Source: an uncultured Aeromonadales bacterium (GTDB lineage Bacteria > Pseudomonadota > Gammaproteobacteria > Enterobacterales > Succinivibrionaceae). Taken from it: 64,000 nt of DNA. Position numbers and translations under genes: made by a program. The notes under the pieces were generated by a model. It did no database searches. It saw only the letters and a list, made by a program, of their open reading frames with translations, and was not told where the DNA came from. Location: NCBI GenBank assembly GCA_902776275.1, contig CACYPI010000006.1, positions 1-64,000 of the forward strand, read 5' to 3'. This document shows, one piece after another, positions 28,400 through 37,165 of the stretch (positions are counted from its first letter, which is position 1; every line of letters starts with the position of its first letter).

Positions 28400-28570
28400 T
28401 TACTTGATCTTGCCTTCCTTGTACAGCACGTGCTTGCGCACCACCGGGTCGTACTTCATCATCTCGAGCTTGCCCGGGGTGGTGCGACGGTTCTTGTCAG
28501 TGGTGTAGAAGTGGCCGGTGCCGGCAGTTGAATTCAAACGGATCTTCTCGCGACCGCCTTTCTTAGCCAT
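28400..28570 (-). CDS. rpmG: 50S ribosomal protein L33
   Basis: L33 is a small protein near the E site of the 50S subunit. The frame translates to 56 residues: [20 protein letters not shown] at the start, [16 protein letters not shown] in the middle, KEGKIK at the end. There are no cysteines, so this is the zinc-independent (C-) form, unlike L31 in this window. A perfect AGGAGG lies 6 nt before the ATG. It follows rpmB by 13 nt, the conserved rpmB-rpmG-mutM order. Confidence 0.97.
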   Translation of the reverse strand: MAKKGGREKIRLNSTAGTGHFYTTDKNRRTTPGKLEMMKYDPVVRKHVLYKEGKIK

Positions 28571-28583
28571 GATAGCCTCCTAA

Positions 28584-28820
28584 TTAGACTCTGACGCCTT
28601 TGGCGCGCATGTCGGCCAGAACGGCATCAATGCCGCGCTTGTCGATGGTGCGCATGCCTGCAGCGGTGACGCGCAGCCTGACGAAACGGCCCTCGCTCTC
28701 AACCCAGAAACGGTGGTACTTGAGGTTCGGAAGGAAACGGCGCTTGGCAGCGTTCTTGGCGTGGGAACGAAGGTATCCCACCATCGGGCGCTTGCCCGTA
28801 ACTTGGCAAACTTTGGACAT
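28584..28820 (-). CDS. rpmB: 50S ribosomal protein L28
   Basis: L28 is a 50S subunit protein. From [20 protein letters not shown] the product is 78 residues, with the family core [19 protein letters not shown] and C-terminus [15 protein letters not shown] start four codons upstream is possible, but all relatives begin at MS(K/R)VC. It has its own leftward promoter (28907-28935) and is followed by rpmG. Confidence 0.97.
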   Translation of the reverse strand: MSKVCQVTGKRPMVGYLRSHAKNAAKRRFLPNLKYHRFWVESEGRFVRLRVTAAGMRTIDKRGIDAVLADMRAKGVRV

Positions 28821-29254
28821 GTTTTTCCACACTCCAATAAATTTTACGGGTCACAGCACCTTGGAGCTGCAACCAAAAAAGTTCAGGGTTAGTACAAAGT
28901 GCGCATATTCTAGCACGCGCAAGGCGCAATTTTAAGCCTTCCGCAGATTTTTGCAAAGATTTCCGGCCTCCCTGCCAAGCAAAAGCCCATGCCAAGGGGC
29001 TGCCGAACCTGCCCGCCCAGCCCTGCGCCAACCTCCAAAGAAGCACTGCAAGATCCCAAGGCGCAAGCAGCAATGCATGTTTTTTAATTGGCAAACAATC
29101 TGTTGCCGTATTAGCGCAACCGGTGCCGCCTCTTTGGCAACGGCAGGACGGGCTTTGCATTCTGCGCCCTGCGAGGCCTTCTTGCCAAGAAGGCCTTGCT
29201 ATGATGCTTGAAGTTACCAAGGCGCAAGGCGCCGTCAAGCATTGGAGCTTCAAA
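28821..29254. other. Intergenic region, rpmB / hydroxy-acid oxidase
   Basis: A 434-bp gap between divergent genes. It holds the rpmB promoter at its left end and, at 29174-29196, a perfect 10-bp inverted repeat AGGCCTTCTT-GCC-AAGAAGGCCT followed at once by TATGAT (29200-29205). The repeat could be an operator at a rightward promoter, or a hairpin. An open frame runs through from 29123, but its first codons look non-coding. Confidence 0.45.
28907..28935 (-). promoter_or_regulatory. Promoter of rpmB-rpmG
   Basis: Read leftward, TTAAAA (930-935 of this kilobase) and TAGAAT (907-912) are separated by 17 bp, about 87 nt before the rpmB start codon. A plausible sigma-70 promoter. Confidence 0.5.
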
Positions 29255-30208
29255 ATGGAAAAGCAGGAAGAACGCTGGCCAGGCCCTCCTGGCATGATCC
29301 CCGTCACCAGCGGCCGCGCCGACGACGCGGCCCTCTTCACCCGCCTCTACCTCGACCGCATCCGCGTCGAGATGCGCGTCATCGGCTCGGTGAAGCCCTC
29401 CCTCAAGACCACGCTCTTCGGGCGCGAGTTCTCATCGCCCATCATGATGCCGGCCTTCTCCCACTTGAATAAGGCGGTCAGGGACGGCCCGCGCCCGATG
29501 GAGGAGTACGCGCGCGCCGCGTCAAGCCTCGGCACGCTCAACTTCGTGGGCATGGAGCCTGACGAGGAGTTCGCACAGATCGCCAAGGCCAACCCGGTCA
29601 CCGTGCGCATCATCAAGCCCTTCGCCGACCACGGCCTCATCCGCAGCCAGATCGACTTCGCCCGCTCCTGCGGCGCCTTCGCAGTAGGCGTCGACATCGA
29701 CCACATCGCAGGCAGGGACGGCGGCTACGACGTAGTGGACACGATCCCGATGGGCCCGGTCATGGAAGATGATCTGCGGCAGTACGCGGCGATGGCGGGG
29801 CTCCCGTTCATCGCCAAGGGCGTGCTCTCCGTCTCCGACGCGCTCAAGGCGGCCGATGCCGGCTGCGCCGGCATCGTGGTCTCCCACCACCACGGCCGCA
29901 TCCCGTTCGGCATGGCCCCGGCCCAGGTGCTGCCTGAGATCCGCAAGGCCCTGGCCGATGCCGGTTCCGACATGGCGGTGCTCGCCGACTGCTCGGTGGA
30001 CAGCGGCTACGACGCCTACAAGCTCATGGCGCTCGGCGCGAAGGCCGTCTGCGCCGGGAGATCGATCCTAAGGCCCCTGCTCAAGGAAGGCCAGAAGGGG
30101 GTTGAGGAGCAGATCCGCAAGATGAACGCGGAGCTCTCCGAGCTCATGCTCTACACCGGGATCCCCGACACCTCCTCCTTCGACCCCTCGGTGCTCCACC
30201 TGTGCTGA
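29255..30208 (+). CDS. FMN-dependent alpha-hydroxy-acid oxidase family protein
   Basis: A TIM-barrel flavoenzyme of the lactate oxidase/dehydrogenase and glycolate oxidase family; it would oxidise a 2-hydroxy acid using FMN. The 317 residues show SSPIMMPAFSHLNKAV near residue 58, the FMN-binding lysine in LPFIAKGVLSVSDALKAA near residue 185, and IVVSHHHGRIPFG near residue 207, where the usual SNHGGR catalytic block reads SHHHGR (His and Arg kept). GAKAVCAGRSILRPL follows. I chose ATG 29255 because GGAG precedes it; two in-frame ATGs occur at 29201 and 29204. It is monocistronic, and no lactate permease is nearby. The substrate is unknown. Confidence 0.8.
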   Translation: MEKQEERWPGPPGMIPVTSGRADDAALFTRLYLDRIRVEMRVIGSVKPSLKTTLFGREFSSPIMMPAFSHLNKAVRDGPRPMEEYARAASSLGTLNFVGMEPDEEFAQIAKANPVTVRIIKPFADHGLIRSQIDFARSCGAFAVGVDIDHIAGRDGGYDVVDTIPMGPVMEDDLRQYAAMAGLPFIAKGVLSVSDALKAADAGCAGIVVSHHHGRIPFGMAPAQVLPEIRKALADAGSDMAVLADCSVDSGYDAYKLMALGAKAVCAGRSILRPLLKEGQKGVEEQIRKMNAELSELMLYTGIPDTSSFDPSVLHLC

Positions 30209-30281
30209 TGGCAGGCTCGAAAAAGGGCCTTTGCGCCCCCATGTAGGCACACAGATATGAGGATTTTTAGGGAGTTATGCC

Positions 30282-31598
30282 ATGAGCGCGCTGTTACCGT
30301 TGAAAAACAAGAAGATAATTCTAGGGATCACTGGAAGCATTGCCGCCTACAAGGCCTGCGTGCTGTGCCGCCTGCTCATCAAGAACGGGGCTGACGTCCA
30401 GGTCGTCATGACGCCCTCTGCCTGCAAGCTCGTGGGCAGGGACACCCTGGCGGCCTTAAGCGGCCACCCCGTGCCCTGCGACATCTTCGAGGATGCCGGC
30501 AAGATCGGCCACATCGCGATCTCCAAGGACGCCGACATCGCCGTCGTCGCCCCGGCCACCGCCCAGACCATCGCCAAGCTCGCCCACGGCTTTGCCGACA
30601 ACATGCTCACCGCCGGATTGCTCGCCGCGACCTGCCCGATCGCCATCGCCCCGGCGATGAACGTCAACATGTTCCGCAACCAGGCCACGCAGGAGAACCT
30701 GCGCATCCTCTCGCGCCGCGGGTACTACGTGATGCGCCCGGCCTCGGGCAGCCTCGCCTGCGGCGACACCGGCGAGGGCCGCATGCCCGAGCCCGAGGAC
30801 ATCATGGGCTTCATCCTGAGCATTCTCAACGGATCGCACGCGCAGCGCATCGGCTTTGAAGGCCGCGGGGCGCTGCCTTCGCCCAAGTCCCCGGCCGAGC
30901 TTGGCCAGACCAGGCTGCTGCCGCGCGCCTCGGGCGCCGGCCTCAAGGTCATCGTCACCGCGGGCCCCACCGCCGAGGCCATCGATCCAGTGCGCTTCAT
31001 CACCAACCGCAGCTCTGGCAGGATGGGCTACGCCATCGCGCAGGCCGCCCGCGAGCGCGGCGCCTCGGTCGTGCTGATCTCAGGGCCCACCGCCCTCGAG
31101 GCCCCCGAGGGGGTCACGAGGATCAATGTGCGCTCCGCGCTCGACATGCTGCAGGCCGTCGAGGACAACCTCGCAGGCTGCAGCGTGTTCATCGGCTGCG
31201 CGGCGGTTTCTGACTACCGCTGCGAGACCATCGCCGATCAGAAGATCTCAGGTCGAGAGAAGGGTCAGACCATGACGCTCAAGCTCGTCAAGAACCCGGA
31301 CATCGCCGCCACCGTGGGCAAGCTCGAGCACGGCCGCCCGTTCACCGTGGGCTTCGCCGCCGAGACCATCAACGGCGAGGAGCACGCCAAGGCGAAGCTT
31401 GAGGAGAAGAACCTCGACATGATCGCGATGAACTATGTCAACAGCACCACCCAGGGCTTCGGCTCGGGCAGCAACGAGCTGTTCGTCTACGACCGCGACG
31501 GCCTGGCCGCCCACCTGCCGCTGCAGAGCAAGCAGGCGCTCGCAGGCGAGCTTTGCGACATGATCTTCACGAAGGCCGCAGACGGAGAGAAGGCATGA
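30282..31598 (+). CDS. coaBC: Bifunctional phosphopantothenoylcysteine synthetase/decarboxylase
   Basis: CoaBC (Dfp) joins cysteine to 4'-phosphopantothenate and decarboxylates the product, two steps of CoA synthesis. In 438 residues, the N-terminal CoaC flavodomain has GITGSIAAYKA, IGHIAIS with the catalytic His, APAMNVNMF near residue 126, and LACGDTGEGRM with the catalytic Cys. The C-terminal CoaB half has VTAGPTAEAIDPVRFITN near residue 227 and LKLVKNPDI. The CoaB KxKK motif reads KISG, keeping only the first lysine. GGGAG lies 8 nt before the ATG. It overlaps dut by 4 nt, the conserved coaBC-dut pair. Confidence 0.96.
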   Translation: MSALLPLKNKKIILGITGSIAAYKACVLCRLLIKNGADVQVVMTPSACKLVGRDTLAALSGHPVPCDIFEDAGKIGHIAISKDADIAVVAPATAQTIAKLAHGFADNMLTAGLLAATCPIAIAPAMNVNMFRNQATQENLRILSRRGYYVMRPASGSLACGDTGEGRMPEPEDIMGFILSILNGSHAQRIGFEGRGALPSPKSPAELGQTRLLPRASGAGLKVIVTAGPTAEAIDPVRFITNRSSGRMGYAIAQAARERGASVVLISGPTALEAPEGVTRINVRSALDMLQAVEDNLAGCSVFIGCAAVSDYRCETIADQKISGREKGQTMTLKLVKNPDIAATVGKLEHGRPFTVGFAAETINGEEHAKAKLEEKNLDMIAMNYVNSTTQGFGSGSNELFVYDRDGLAAHLPLQSKQALAGELCDMIFTKAADGEKA

Positions 31599-32065
31599 GC
31601 GCAAGGCCCCTTCAGGTAAGGCTCAGGATCCTCGACCAGCGCCTGGGGACGCTCTACCCCCTGCCCTCGCCTGCGACTGCGGGCTCGGCGGGGGTGGACC
31701 TGCGCGCGATGATCGAGAAGGCCCACGTGATGGAGCCTGGCGAGGTCTTCTCCGTAAGCGCAGGCTTTGCCATGCACATCGGGGATCCCGGCGTCTGCGC
31801 CTGCATCTTCCCGCGCTCGGGCCTGGGCTCGAAGAGCGGCATCGTGCTTGGCAACTTAACCGGGATCATCGACTCTGACTACCAGGGCCCCATCAGCGTT
31901 CCGCTGTGGAACCGCTCGGGCGCCCCTTTCGCGGTGAACCCGGGCGACCGCATCGCGCAGATGGTCTTCATGCCGGTGTTCACGCCGAAGTTCGAGGTCT
32001 GCGAGAAGTTTCCCGAGGCCTCCGACCGCGGAGAGTCAGGTTTCGGCTCGACCGGAAGATCGTAG
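31595..32065 (+). CDS. dut: Deoxyuridine 5'-triphosphate nucleotidohydrolase
   Basis: dUTPase splits dUTP to dUMP and PPi, keeping uracil out of DNA and supplying dTMP synthesis. The 156-residue trimeric-type enzyme has motif 1 GSAGVDLRA, motif 2 FPRSGLGSKSGI, motif 3 GNLTGIIDSDYQGP, motif 4 GDRIAQMVFMP and motif 5 ESGFGSTGRS. Start ATG overlaps the coaBC stop (ATGA), so the two are coupled. A strong terminator follows. Confidence 0.97.
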   Translation: MSARPLQVRLRILDQRLGTLYPLPSPATAGSAGVDLRAMIEKAHVMEPGEVFSVSAGFAMHIGDPGVCACIFPRSGLGSKSGIVLGNLTGIIDSDYQGPISVPLWNRSGAPFAVNPGDRIAQMVFMPVFTPKFEVCEKFPEASDRGESGFGSTGRS

Positions 32066-32086
32066 GAGCCTTGCTCCAAAAAACAT

Positions 32087-32117
32087 GCAGGCGGCGCTGG
32101 ATGCCAGCGCCGCCTGC
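32087..32117. terminator. Bidirectional terminator, dut / argH
   Basis: A perfect 14-bp stem (32087-32100 with 32104-32117) with loop ATG. AAAAAA lies to the left (a T tract for argH) and TTGCGTTT to the right. Confidence 0.9.
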
Positions 32118-32138
32118 TTGCGTTTATGGCTTGCTAAA

Positions 32139-33524
32139 TCAGCCCTCGCGCTTTGCGAGCATCTCCTTGAGCGAGGCGATCTCCCTGGCCGTCTGCGCCG
32201 GGGCCGTGCCGCCCTTGATGTCGCGCTTGGCAAGGATGTTCTCAACCTGCAGCGGGGCGTAGACGTCGTCGCCCACCACTGGGCTGAACTTGCGGAATTC
32301 CTCGACGCTGAGATCCTCAAGCGGCTTCTTCTGCTCGATGGCGTAAAGCACTGCCCTGCCCACGATCGAGTGGGCCTCGCGGAAGGGAATCCCCTTGGAG
32401 ACGAGGTAGTCGGCAAGCTCAGTGGCGTTCGAGTAGCCGCCCTTGGCAGCCTCGAGCGCGCGATCGCAATTGAGCTTGAGCCCCTCGAAGACCAGCGCGG
32501 CCATGTAGAGGCTGTCGTGCCAGGTGTCCACCGCGTCGAAGAGGCGCTCCTTGTCCTCCTGCAGATCCTTGTCGTAGGCAAGCGGCAGGGCCTTGCAGGT
32601 GACGAGCATGCCGGTCAGGGCGCCGACCACGCGGCCGCACTTGCCGCGGATGAGTTCGAGCGAGTCGGGGTTCTTCTTCTGGGGCATCAGCGAGGAGCCG
32701 GAGGTCACCTTGTCCGAGAGAGTCACGAAGCGCGCCTCGCCGGAGTTGTAGATGATGAGGTCCTCGGCCATGCGCGAGAGGTGGACCATCGAGATGGAGG
32801 CGCAGGAGAGCAGCTCCATCACGTGATCGCGGTCGGAGACCGCGTCGAGGCTGTTGGAGGTGGCGCGGTCAAAGCCCAGGGCACGCGCAAGCTTCTCGCG
32901 GTCGATCCTGTAGGCCGTGCCGGCGAGGGCGGCCGAGCCCAGCGGGCAGGTCTCCATCAGCTTCTCGGCGTTCTTCAGGCGCTGGTAGTCGCGCTCGAAC
33001 ATCTGGAGGTAGGCGAGGATCCAGTGGGAGAAGGTGACAGGCTGGGCCCTCTGGAGGTGGGTGTATCCCGGGAACACCGCGCCCTGGAAGCGTTCGGCGG
33101 CTGAGAGCAGCTCCTTCTGAAGGTGGACGATGGCCTTTGCGATCTCGCGCGATGCCTTGCGGCACCAGAGCTTGAGATCGAGAGCGACCTGATCGTTGCG
33201 GCTGCGGCCGGTGTGGAGCTTCTTTCCAAGATCGCCTACCTTCTCGATGAGGCGGCGCTCGACATAGGAGTGGATGTCCTCGTCGCCTGCTTTAGCGATG
33301 GAGTGGATGTCCTCTTCTGCCTCCTTGTGCAGCTCAAAGAGGGCCTTCTTCAGGCGCGCGCACTCGTCGTCTGTGAGCACCCCGGCCTCGTGGATGGCAT
33401 CGGCCCAGCACTCAGAGCCCTCGATGTCCTCGAGCGCCATCCGGTAGTCGAACTTCAGCGAGTCGTTGTAGTTCTTGAATCTCTCATCAGGTCCTTCCTT
33501 GAACCTGCCGCCCCATAAGGCCAT
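32139..33524 (-). CDS. argH: Argininosuccinate lyase
   Basis: ArgH splits argininosuccinate into arginine and fumarate, the last step of arginine synthesis. From [20 protein letters not shown] the protein is 461 residues (E. coli 457). It has [18 protein letters not shown] near residue 107 and the superfamily signature [20 protein letters not shown] near residue 277 with the catalytic serine. GGGAG lies 6 nt before the ATG; upstream codons in the open frame are not conserved. It is the last gene of argF-argG-argH, after a hairpin that may partly terminate argG transcripts. Confidence 0.97.
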   Translation of the reverse strand: MALWGGRFKEGPDERFKNYNDSLKFDYRMALEDIEGSECWADAIHEAGVLTDDECARLKKALFELHKEAEEDIHSIAKAGDEDIHSYVERRLIEKVGDLGKKLHTGRSRNDQVALDLKLWCRKASREIAKAIVHLQKELLSAAERFQGAVFPGYTHLQRAQPVTFSHWILAYLQMFERDYQRLKNAEKLMETCPLGSAALAGTAYRIDREKLARALGFDRATSNSLDAVSDRDHVMELLSCASISMVHLSRMAEDLIIYNSGEARFVTLSDKVTSGSSLMPQKKNPDSLELIRGKCGRVVGALTGMLVTCKALPLAYDKDLQEDKERLFDAVDTWHDSLYMAALVFEGLKLNCDRALEAAKGGYSNATELADYLVSKGIPFREAHSIVGRAVLYAIEQKKPLEDLSVEEFRKFSPVVGDDVYAPLQVENILAKRDIKGGTAPAQTAREIASLKEMLAKREG

Positions 33525-33629
33525 AGCAAACTCCCGCGCCCAAGGCGCCCATTGGAAAACATCCGCGCCGCTGCGGCGCGGCCTCAAATATAGCAGACCC
33601 AGGCGCCGCTTTGGGCGCCTTATAACAAA

Positions 33630-33651
33630 GCGGCGCCCCGCAGGGCGCCGC
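33630..33651 (-). terminator. Hairpin after argG
   Basis: Read leftward, GCGGCGCCC pairs with GGGCGCCGC (33643-33651 with 33630-33638, loop of 4) and is followed by TTTGTTA. It lies in the 148-bp argG-argH gap, so it may set lower argH expression or separate the genes. Confidence 0.6.
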
Positions 33652-33672
33652 ATTAACTCATCTGATCCTGGC

Positions 33673-34908
33673 TTACTTGCCGGCCTTCTTGGCCGCGGCG
33701 TTGATCGCGCGGATCCTGGCAGGCAGCGAGTACAGGCGGATGAAGCCCTCGGCATCATGCTGGCTGTAAACGTGGTCGGCGCCGAAAGTCACGAAGTCGA
33801 AGTTGAACAGGCTGTTGGGCGAGTCCTTCTGGGTGACCATGACGTTGCCCTTGTAGAGCTTGACCACGACCTTGCCGTTGACGTCGTGCGCCAGCTCGTC
33901 GGCAGCGGCCTGGAGGATCTCGCGGAGCCTGGTGAACCAGCGGCCGTCGTAGACGAGCTGGGAGAAGTCGACAGCGAGCTTCTCGCGGAACTCGCGGGTG
34001 GCCTTGTCCAGCACCAGCTGCTCGACGGCGCGGAGGGCCTGGTAGATGATGGTGCCGCCCGGGGTCTCGTAGCAGCCGCGGGACTTCATGCCGACCAGGC
34101 GGTTCTCGGTGATGTCGATCCTGCCGACGCCGTTGCGGGCGCCATAGGTGTTGAGCAGGTCTAAGACCTGGTAAGGGGTCATCTCCTTGCCGTCGACCGC
34201 GGTGACCTCGCCGTCCTTGACGGTGAGCTCGTGGTACTCGGGCTTGTCCGGGGCCTTCTCAGGATCGGTGGTCCAGACCCAGACGTTCTCCGAAGGGGCG
34301 TTCCAGGTGTGCTCGAGCTCGCCGCCTTCGGTGGAGATGTGCAGGCAGTTGGCATCGCGGCTGTAGATCTTCTTGAGGGTGGCCTTGCAGGGGATGTGGC
34401 GCTCGTTGAGGTAGGCCAGAAGCTCCTCGCGGGACTTCAGGTTCCAGATCCTCCACGGGGCGATGACGTCCAGCTGCGGGGCCAGCGCAGCGACCGCGCT
34501 CTCGAACCTGACCTGGTCGTTGCCCTTGCCGGTCGCGCCGTGCGCGACGGCGTCAGCGCCCTCGGCGAGGGCGGCCTCGACCATGGCCTTGGCGATCACC
34601 GGGCGGGCGATGGCGGTGCCGAGCAGGTAGGTGCCCTCGTACAGCGCGCCGGTCTTCATCATCTCGAAGACGTAGTCACGGACGAACTCCTCGCGGAGAT
34701 CCTTGATTATGCACTTGCTGGCGCCGGAGGCCTTGGCCTTCTCCTCGATCCCGTCGAGGTCGTCGCGCTCCTGGCCGACGTCGGCGACGAAGCAGATCAC
34801 CTCGCAGCCGAAATTCTCCTTGAGCCACGGCACGATGGTGGAAGTGTCGAGTCCGCCGGAGTAGGCGAGCAGGACTTTCTTGTACTTCTTGTTGATGCAA
34901 TCTGACAT
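33673..34908 (-). CDS. argG: Argininosuccinate synthase
   Basis: ArgG condenses citrulline and aspartate using ATP. 411 residues with the N-type pyrophosphatase loop [14 protein letters not shown] near residue 12, [14 protein letters not shown] near residue 115, and [16 protein letters not shown]. This is the type I (non-E. coli) ArgG length of about 400. Of two ATGs six bases apart I choose the second ([11 protein letters not shown]), since GAGG is 8 nt before it and only 2 nt before the first. It follows argF by 21 nt. Confidence 0.96.
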   Translation of the reverse strand: MSDCINKKYKKVLLAYSGGLDTSTIVPWLKENFGCEVICFVADVGQERDDLDGIEEKAKASGASKCIIKDLREEFVRDYVFEMMKTGALYEGTYLLGTAIARPVIAKAMVEAALAEGADAVAHGATGKGNDQVRFESAVAALAPQLDVIAPWRIWNLKSREELLAYLNERHIPCKATLKKIYSRDANCLHISTEGGELEHTWNAPSENVWVWTTDPEKAPDKPEYHELTVKDGEVTAVDGKEMTPYQVLDLLNTYGARNGVGRIDITENRLVGMKSRGCYETPGGTIIYQALRAVEQLVLDKATREFREKLAVDFSQLVYDGRWFTRLREILQAAADELAHDVNGKVVVKLYKGNVMVTQKDSPNSLFNFDFVTFGADHVYSQHDAEGFIRLYSLPARIRAINAAAKKAGK

Positions 34909-34929
34909 TTTCATTTCCTCAAGCGCAGA

Positions 34930-35838
34930 TTAATCGGAGATTAATTTAGAGAGGACTGCCATGTGGATGTGCAGGCGGTTCTCGGCCTCGTCGAAGACGA
35001 CGCTCCTGGGGCCGTCCATGACTTCATCGGTGATCTCGTAGTTGCGGTGCGCAGGCAGGCAGTGCAGGACGATCTGCGCGCCCGACTGCTCAAGCAGGGC
35101 CTTATTGATCTGGTAGGGCATGTACTTCTTGCGCACGCTGTCCAGCGGGGTGTTGTCTCCCATGGATACCCAGGTGTCGGTGTAGAGCACGTCCACGCCC
35201 TTGATGAGGGAGGGATCGTTGAACACCTTGAGCTCGCAGCCGTTCTTCTTGGCTATCTCGCGCGCCTTCGTGAAGATCTGCACGTCGGGGCCACAGCCCT
35301 CGGGCACGCAGCACCAGACGTTGACGCCGAGCGTGGCGCCGGCGACGAGCAGCGAGTTGGTGACGTTGTTGCCATCGCCCGTGTAGCAGAGGGTGGCGCC
35401 CTTGAGGCGGCCCAAGTGCTCGCGCACGGTCAGGTAGTCCGCCATGGCCTGCGCCGGGTGGTAGAGGTCGGAGAGCGCGTTGATGACCGGCACCGAGCCG
35501 TACTTGGCCAGTTCCTCGAGCGTGCGCTGCGAGTAAACCCTGCCCACGAGGCAGTCGACCCAGCGCGAGAGGTTGCGCGCGTAGTCGCCGATGGTCTCGC
35601 GCTTGCCGAGATCGCCGTTTTGCAGGTCAAGGTAGATGCCGTGGCCGCCTAAGCGGTAGAAGGCAAGCTCGAAGGTGGTCCTGGTGCGAAGCGACGGCTT
35701 CTCGAACATGATCGCGCCGCTGCGGCCGGCGAGCACCTGGGAGTACTTCCGCGGATCCTCCTTCATGGCCGAAGCCGTGTCGAGGATCTGAAGGTACCCG
35801 TCCTGGTCGAACTCGAAGCCGGTTAATAGATGAAGCAT
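34930..35838 (-). CDS. argF: Ornithine carbamoyltransferase
   Basis: ArgF makes citrulline from ornithine and carbamoyl phosphate. 302 residues, starting MLHLLTGFEFDQDGYLQILD. The carbamoyl-phosphate loop reads FEKPSLRTRTTFELA (near residue 46; E. coli has STRTR), and DLYHPAQAMADYLT, YTGDGNNVTNSLL, DTWVSMGDN and the ornithine-binding HCLPAHRNYE (near residue 256) follow. It is the first gene of argFGH. The HCLPA and SMG loops favour ornithine rather than acetylornithine as substrate. A terminator-like hairpin precedes its ribosome-binding site. Confidence 0.93.
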   Translation of the reverse strand: MLHLLTGFEFDQDGYLQILDTASAMKEDPRKYSQVLAGRSGAIMFEKPSLRTRTTFELAFYRLGGHGIYLDLQNGDLGKRETIGDYARNLSRWVDCLVGRVYSQRTLEELAKYGSVPVINALSDLYHPAQAMADYLTVREHLGRLKGATLCYTGDGNNVTNSLLVAGATLGVNVWCCVPEGCGPDVQIFTKAREIAKKNGCELKVFNDPSLIKGVDVLYTDTWVSMGDNTPLDSVRKKYMPYQINKALLEQSGAQIVLHCLPAHRNYEITDEVMDGPRSVVFDEAENRLHIHMAVLSKLISD

Positions 35839-35859
35839 GTCCACTCCGGAAAAATCAAA

Positions 35860-35904
35860 AGAACAGCCGCCGCGTCCCTTCAATCCGGGACTGCCCGCTG
35901 TTCT
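35860..35904 (-). terminator. Terminator-like hairpin in argF leader
   Basis: Read leftward, AGAACAGC pairs with GCTGTTCT (35897-35904 with 35860-35867), with a second helix inside (GTCCC/GGGAC, 35887-35891 with 35874-35878). TTTGATTTTT follows, then the argF Shine-Dalgarno CCGGAG. It lies only 21 nt before the argF ATG and has no gene to terminate in its own leader, so an attenuator is possible. Confidence 0.55.
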
Positions 35905-35953
35905 CTTCTAAAAACAAACAACGAATCCCATATTAGCAAAAACCGCCCGCAGG

Positions 35954-35977
35954 GTGCGCCCGCGCGCGCGGGCGCAC
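35954..35977. repeat. Perfect 24-bp GC palindrome
   Basis: GTGCGCCCGCGC followed by its exact reverse complement, about 116 bp before argF and 125 bp after nudE. On the minus strand it is followed by CCTGCGGGCGGTTTTT. It may be the nudE terminator; TAATAT at 35930-35935 just beyond it could be the argF -10 box. Confidence 0.6.
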
Positions 35978-36101
35978 TAAAAAAAGTGCATGTGGTCGCA
36001 CCTGGCGCCCATGGCGCCATCAGGATTGGATTTGGAAAGGCGCGCAGGCCAGCTCTTGCGCCATAGGAGCCTTGCACAAGGGCGGTATTGCAGCCATTGG
36101 C

Positions 36102-36683
36102 TTACCCGAGCATGCCGAGCGCGTGCATCGCCAAGGCGAGGCAGGCGATGGCGCGGGACTCGGTAAGCGGAGAGTGCGGGTCGAAGACGAGCTGCCTTGC
36201 CTCCTCTGGCGACACCTTTATGAGGTCGATGGGCTCGGGCTCGTCGCCGGAGTCGAGCTTCTTCTCGTAGATCCCGGTGCACAGGAAGGAATGCATGCGC
36301 AGCGAGAGCATGCCCGGGGCCACCTTCATCACGTCCTTGAGCTTGATGCAGTCGGTGAAGCCGTAGCCTATCTCCTCCTCAAGCTCCCTCTCGCAGGCCT
36401 GCTCGGGGGTCTCGCCACCGTCTATCTTGCCCTTGACGAAGCCGAGCTCGTAGCGCTCGAACCCGCAGGCGTACTCGGCGGTCATGAGGAAGTGCTTCCC
36501 GTCCCATGGGACGATCTCGACGGCGCCGTTGCCGCCGACGAGCTTCTCGTAGGTGCGCTCCTGGCCGTTTGAGAACCTGAGGTCGAGCTCCTCGACCGTG
36601 AAGAACCTCGACACCTTTTTCCTGCGCCTGCCGAGCACCTCGGGCACGTGCGCCTGAAGCCCTTGCAGATCCCCGATCTCCAT
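36102..36683 (-). CDS. nudE: ADP compounds hydrolase, Nudix family
   Basis: NudE hydrolyses ADP-ribose, Ap3A and NADH. The 193-residue protein has FFTVEELDLRFSNGQERTYE (family N-terminus), AEYACGFERYELGFVKG, and a full Nudix box GKIDGGETPEQACERELEEE (then IGYG) near residue 94. E. coli NudE is 186. Two in-frame starts exist (36683 and 36695); I use the inner one, which has GGGG 6 nt upstream. It is divergent from hslR, the order near hslRO in E. coli. Confidence 0.92.
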   Translation of the reverse strand: MEIGDLQGLQAHVPEVLGRRRKKVSRFFTVEELDLRFSNGQERTYEKLVGGNGAVEIVPWDGKHFLMTAEYACGFERYELGFVKGKIDGGETPEQACERELEEEIGYGFTDCIKLKDVMKVAPGMLSLRMHSFLCTGIYEKKLDSGDEPEPIDLIKVSPEEARQLVFDPHSPLTESRAIACLALAMHALGMLG

Positions 36684-36760
36684 ACGAAACCCCATGTTCC
36701 TGCTATACTTCCGCTGTTGCTTAGCACGATACCAAATACCGTCCATCCGGACACAACAAG

Positions 36761-37165
36761 ATGACAAAAGATCCCGCCGGCGCAGTGCGCCTGGACAAGT
36801 GGCTCTGGGCAGCCAGGTTCTACAAGACCCGCAGCATCGCCCGCGAGATGATCGAGGGCGGCAAGGTCGACTACAACGGAACGAGGGCCAAGCCCTCGCG
36901 CACCGTCGAGATCGGCGCTCTGGTGAGGCTCCTCAAGGGCAACCTGCGCATCGAGGTCGAGGTGGCCGGGATCTCCGACGTGCGGGGGCCGGCGAGCGAG
37001 GCTTGCAAGCTCTACCGGGAGACCGACGAGGGCGCTGCATCGCGGGAGAAGCAGATTGCCCAGCTCAAGATGAACGCCCTTCTCGCCCCCCATCCAGACT
37101 CGCGCCCCACCAAGAAGGAGCGCAGGGCCCTGCTTTCCATCAAACACGGCGGATACAGCAAATGA
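36761..37165 (+). CDS. hslR: Heat shock protein 15, ribosome-associated
   Basis: Hsp15 binds free 50S subunits that carry stalled nascent chains and helps recycle them. 134 residues with an S4 RNA-binding domain at the start (RLDKWLWAARFYKTRSIARE, then GGKVDYNGTRAKPSRTVEIG) and a basic C-terminal tail (RPTKKERRALLS), the Hsp15 layout. Its stop overlaps the hslO ATG by 4 nt, the same pair as in E. coli. Confidence 0.96.
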   Translation: MTKDPAGAVRLDKWLWAARFYKTRSIAREMIEGGKVDYNGTRAKPSRTVEIGALVRLLKGNLRIEVEVAGISDVRGPASEACKLYRETDEGAASREKQIAQLKMNALLAPHPDSRPTKKERRALLSIKHGGYSK

